Shown in pieces: positions 63,047-64,000 of a stretch of 64,000 bases of DNA (position 1 is its first letter; every line of letters starts with the position of its first letter). Below the pieces are notes generated by a model, which was not told the origin of the DNA, ran no database searches, and saw only the letters and a list, made by a program, of their open reading frames with translations. Source of the DNA: Maritalea mobilis. Its GTDB lineage: Bacteria > Pseudomonadota > Alphaproteobacteria > Rhodobacterales > Rhodobacteraceae. The translations under genes were made by a program, and so were the position numbers. The stretch lies in assembly GCF_019800885.1 (NCBI RefSeq), contig NZ_JAHVKE010000002.1, forward strand, positions 62,001 to 126,000, given 5' to 3'.

Positions 63047-64000
63047 CTATTTCCCGATGCAAAAGCGCGAAAAGATCTCTCCGAGGATGGCCTCTACATC
63101 GACGCGCCCGATCAACGAGTCAAGCGCGGCCACCGCAGATCGCAAATGTTCGGCGGAAATTTCCGGTGCGTCCGAGTTTGCGTCCAGGTGCGCCGAAGCA
63201 AGTTCGAGCTCCTGACATGCCCGTTGCAACGCATGGCGATGCCGCGCCGTCGTCGCTGTGCCGACCTTTTCCGCCTGCTCCGCAAGAATTGCTCCGACCC
63301 GTTCCAACAGGTCGTCAATCCCCGCCCCCGTCACGGTTGAAATCCCATCTGCGCCTGTAAGATCAACCTTCGACGCAACCCTGATGTCATCGGCCTGCAC
63401 CAGATCGGCCCCCTCCTCCGACCCATCCGGCGCAACCAGCAGAACACGCAGATCGGCGGCGCGCGCCCTCTCCATCGCGCGCGCAACACCGATCTTTTCC
63501 ACCGCGTCTTCGGTCTCTCGCAGGCCAGCGGTATCCAGAAAGGTGACCGGCAGCCCGTGCAAATCCACCCGAACTTCGATCACGTCCCGCGTCGTCCCCG
63601 CCACATCCGAAGTAATCGCAACCTCGCGCCCCGCGATCCAGTTCAATAGGCTGGATTTTCCGGCATTCGGCGCCCCGAGAATAGCGACCTCGAACCCGTC
63701 TCGAACCCGTTCGGCGACCTCTGAACCCGCAATCTCTCGCAACAGGCTGTCTCGCGTACGACCGATCAACTCGCGGACTTCCGGCGTCACATCGACCGGC
63801 ACCTCTTCATCGGCAAAATCAATCGTCGCTTCGATCAGGGCCGCTGCCCGCAACAGATCGTTCCGCCAGGTCTCGCTGACCTCGCGCAAGCCGCCATCGT
63901 AAAGACGCATGGCCTGCTTTCGCTGCGCCTCTGTTTCGGCTTCGATCAACTCGCTCAGCCCCTCAACCTGCGCAAGGTCGAGCGTATCGTTCATCAGCGC
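63047..64000 (-). CDS. mnmE: tRNA modification GTPase MnmE (5' end beyond window)
   Basis: The C-terminal 317 residues of MnmE are present. The reading frame continues through the window edge (Ala-Leu before Met-Asn-Asp), and the N-terminal folate-binding domain is missing because of the cut, not because of a mutation. An inserted G domain shows [12 protein letters not shown] (G1), TTRD (G2) and [10 protein letters not shown] (G3). The G4 position reads ASKVD where NKxD is usual. The C-terminal CIGK is the conserved Cys motif. With MnmG, 11 bases downstream, it makes cmnm5-type modifications at the tRNA wobble uridine. Confidence 0.93.
   Translation of the reverse strand, partial: ALMNDTLDLAQVEGLSELIEAETEAQRKQAMRLYDGGLREVSETWRNDLLRAAALIEATIDFADEEVPVDVTPEVRELIGRTRDSLLREIAGSEVAERVRDGFEVAILGAPNAGKSSLLNWIAGREVAITSDVAGTTRDVIEVRVDLHGLPVTFLDTAGLRETEDAVEKIGVARAMERARAADLRVLLVAPDGSEEGADLVQADDIRVASKVDLTGADGISTVTGAGIDDLLERVGAILAEQAEKVGTATTARHRHALQRACQELELASAHLDANSDAPEISAEHLRSAVAALDSLIGRVDVEAILGEIFSRFCIGK

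Overview
The window looks like a stretch of the main chromosome of a high-GC marine alphaproteobacterium of the Rhodobacteraceae (Roseobacter-type) group. This is inferred from protein character and synteny, not from a database search. Supporting signs are GC-rich, tightly packed genes with many 1-, 4- and 8-base stop/start overlaps, a Hint-domain secreted-type protein, long-form HPF, short RNase D, a malic enzyme-phosphotransacetylase fusion, a GT14-DUF5928-type protein, and the order mnmE-mnmG-rsmG-parA-parB with two perfect parS sites. The parS sites suggest that the right end lies near the replication origin. No IS elements, phage genes, CRISPR arrays or rRNAs were seen, and no gap between genes exceeds about 230 bases.

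Layout. (1) 1-7571, plus strand: a vitamin B12 acquisition operon. It encodes an outer-membrane receptor (btuB), binding protein, permease and ATPase (btuFCD), the corrinoid-remodelling amidohydrolase cbiZ, and its own energising motor (exbB, two different exbD, tonB). The btuB leader contains two mutually exclusive helices, one of which covers the probable ribosome binding site. (2) 7599-12280: an AttEFGH-like ABC transporter with a secreted lipocalin-like protein and a flavin-binding protein. (3) 12293-15677: a hydrolase with a membrane domain, serB and a Hint protein. (4) 15903-23149, minus: glutamate synthase, with gltD first, two unrelated genes inserted, and gltB last. (5) 23362-34440: uppP, an NDUFA9-like reductase, tamA-tamB, tRNA-Leu(CAG), RNase D, the lptC-lptA-lptB lipopolysaccharide export genes, then hpf and ptsN. 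rpoN is missing from its usual place between lptB and hpf.

(6) 34445-44602: a surface-polysaccharide region. A minus-strand operon runs galU - GT4 - GT2-like - GT14/DUF5928 - two-domain sulfotransferase, preceded by cysQ - kdsB - GT2, with a divergent ABC-2 polysaccharide permease. UDP-sugar supply, CMP-Kdo supply, glycosyl transfer, sulfation and removal of the sulfation by-product PAP are all represented, which suggests a sulfated surface glycan. (7) 44599-49574: alkB, dnaK-dnaJ with a heat-shock-type promoter, and two c-type cytochromes. (8) 49596-58836: maeB, mutS, hrcA-grpE, rph-rdgB-hemW. (9) 58837-64000, minus: mnmE (5' end cut by the window), mnmG, rsmG, parA, parB.

Recurring architecture: convergent gene pairs end on the same few bases (CTAG, TTAA, TGATCA, TAATCA), and GC-rich hairpins without a T-run sit between operon partners (gltD and its neighbour, hpf-ptsN, dnaK-dnaJ). 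Only two clear intrinsic terminators were found, after gltB and after dnaJ. Where several start codons were possible I used ribosome binding site spacing and overlap with the upstream gene, and noted the alternatives.
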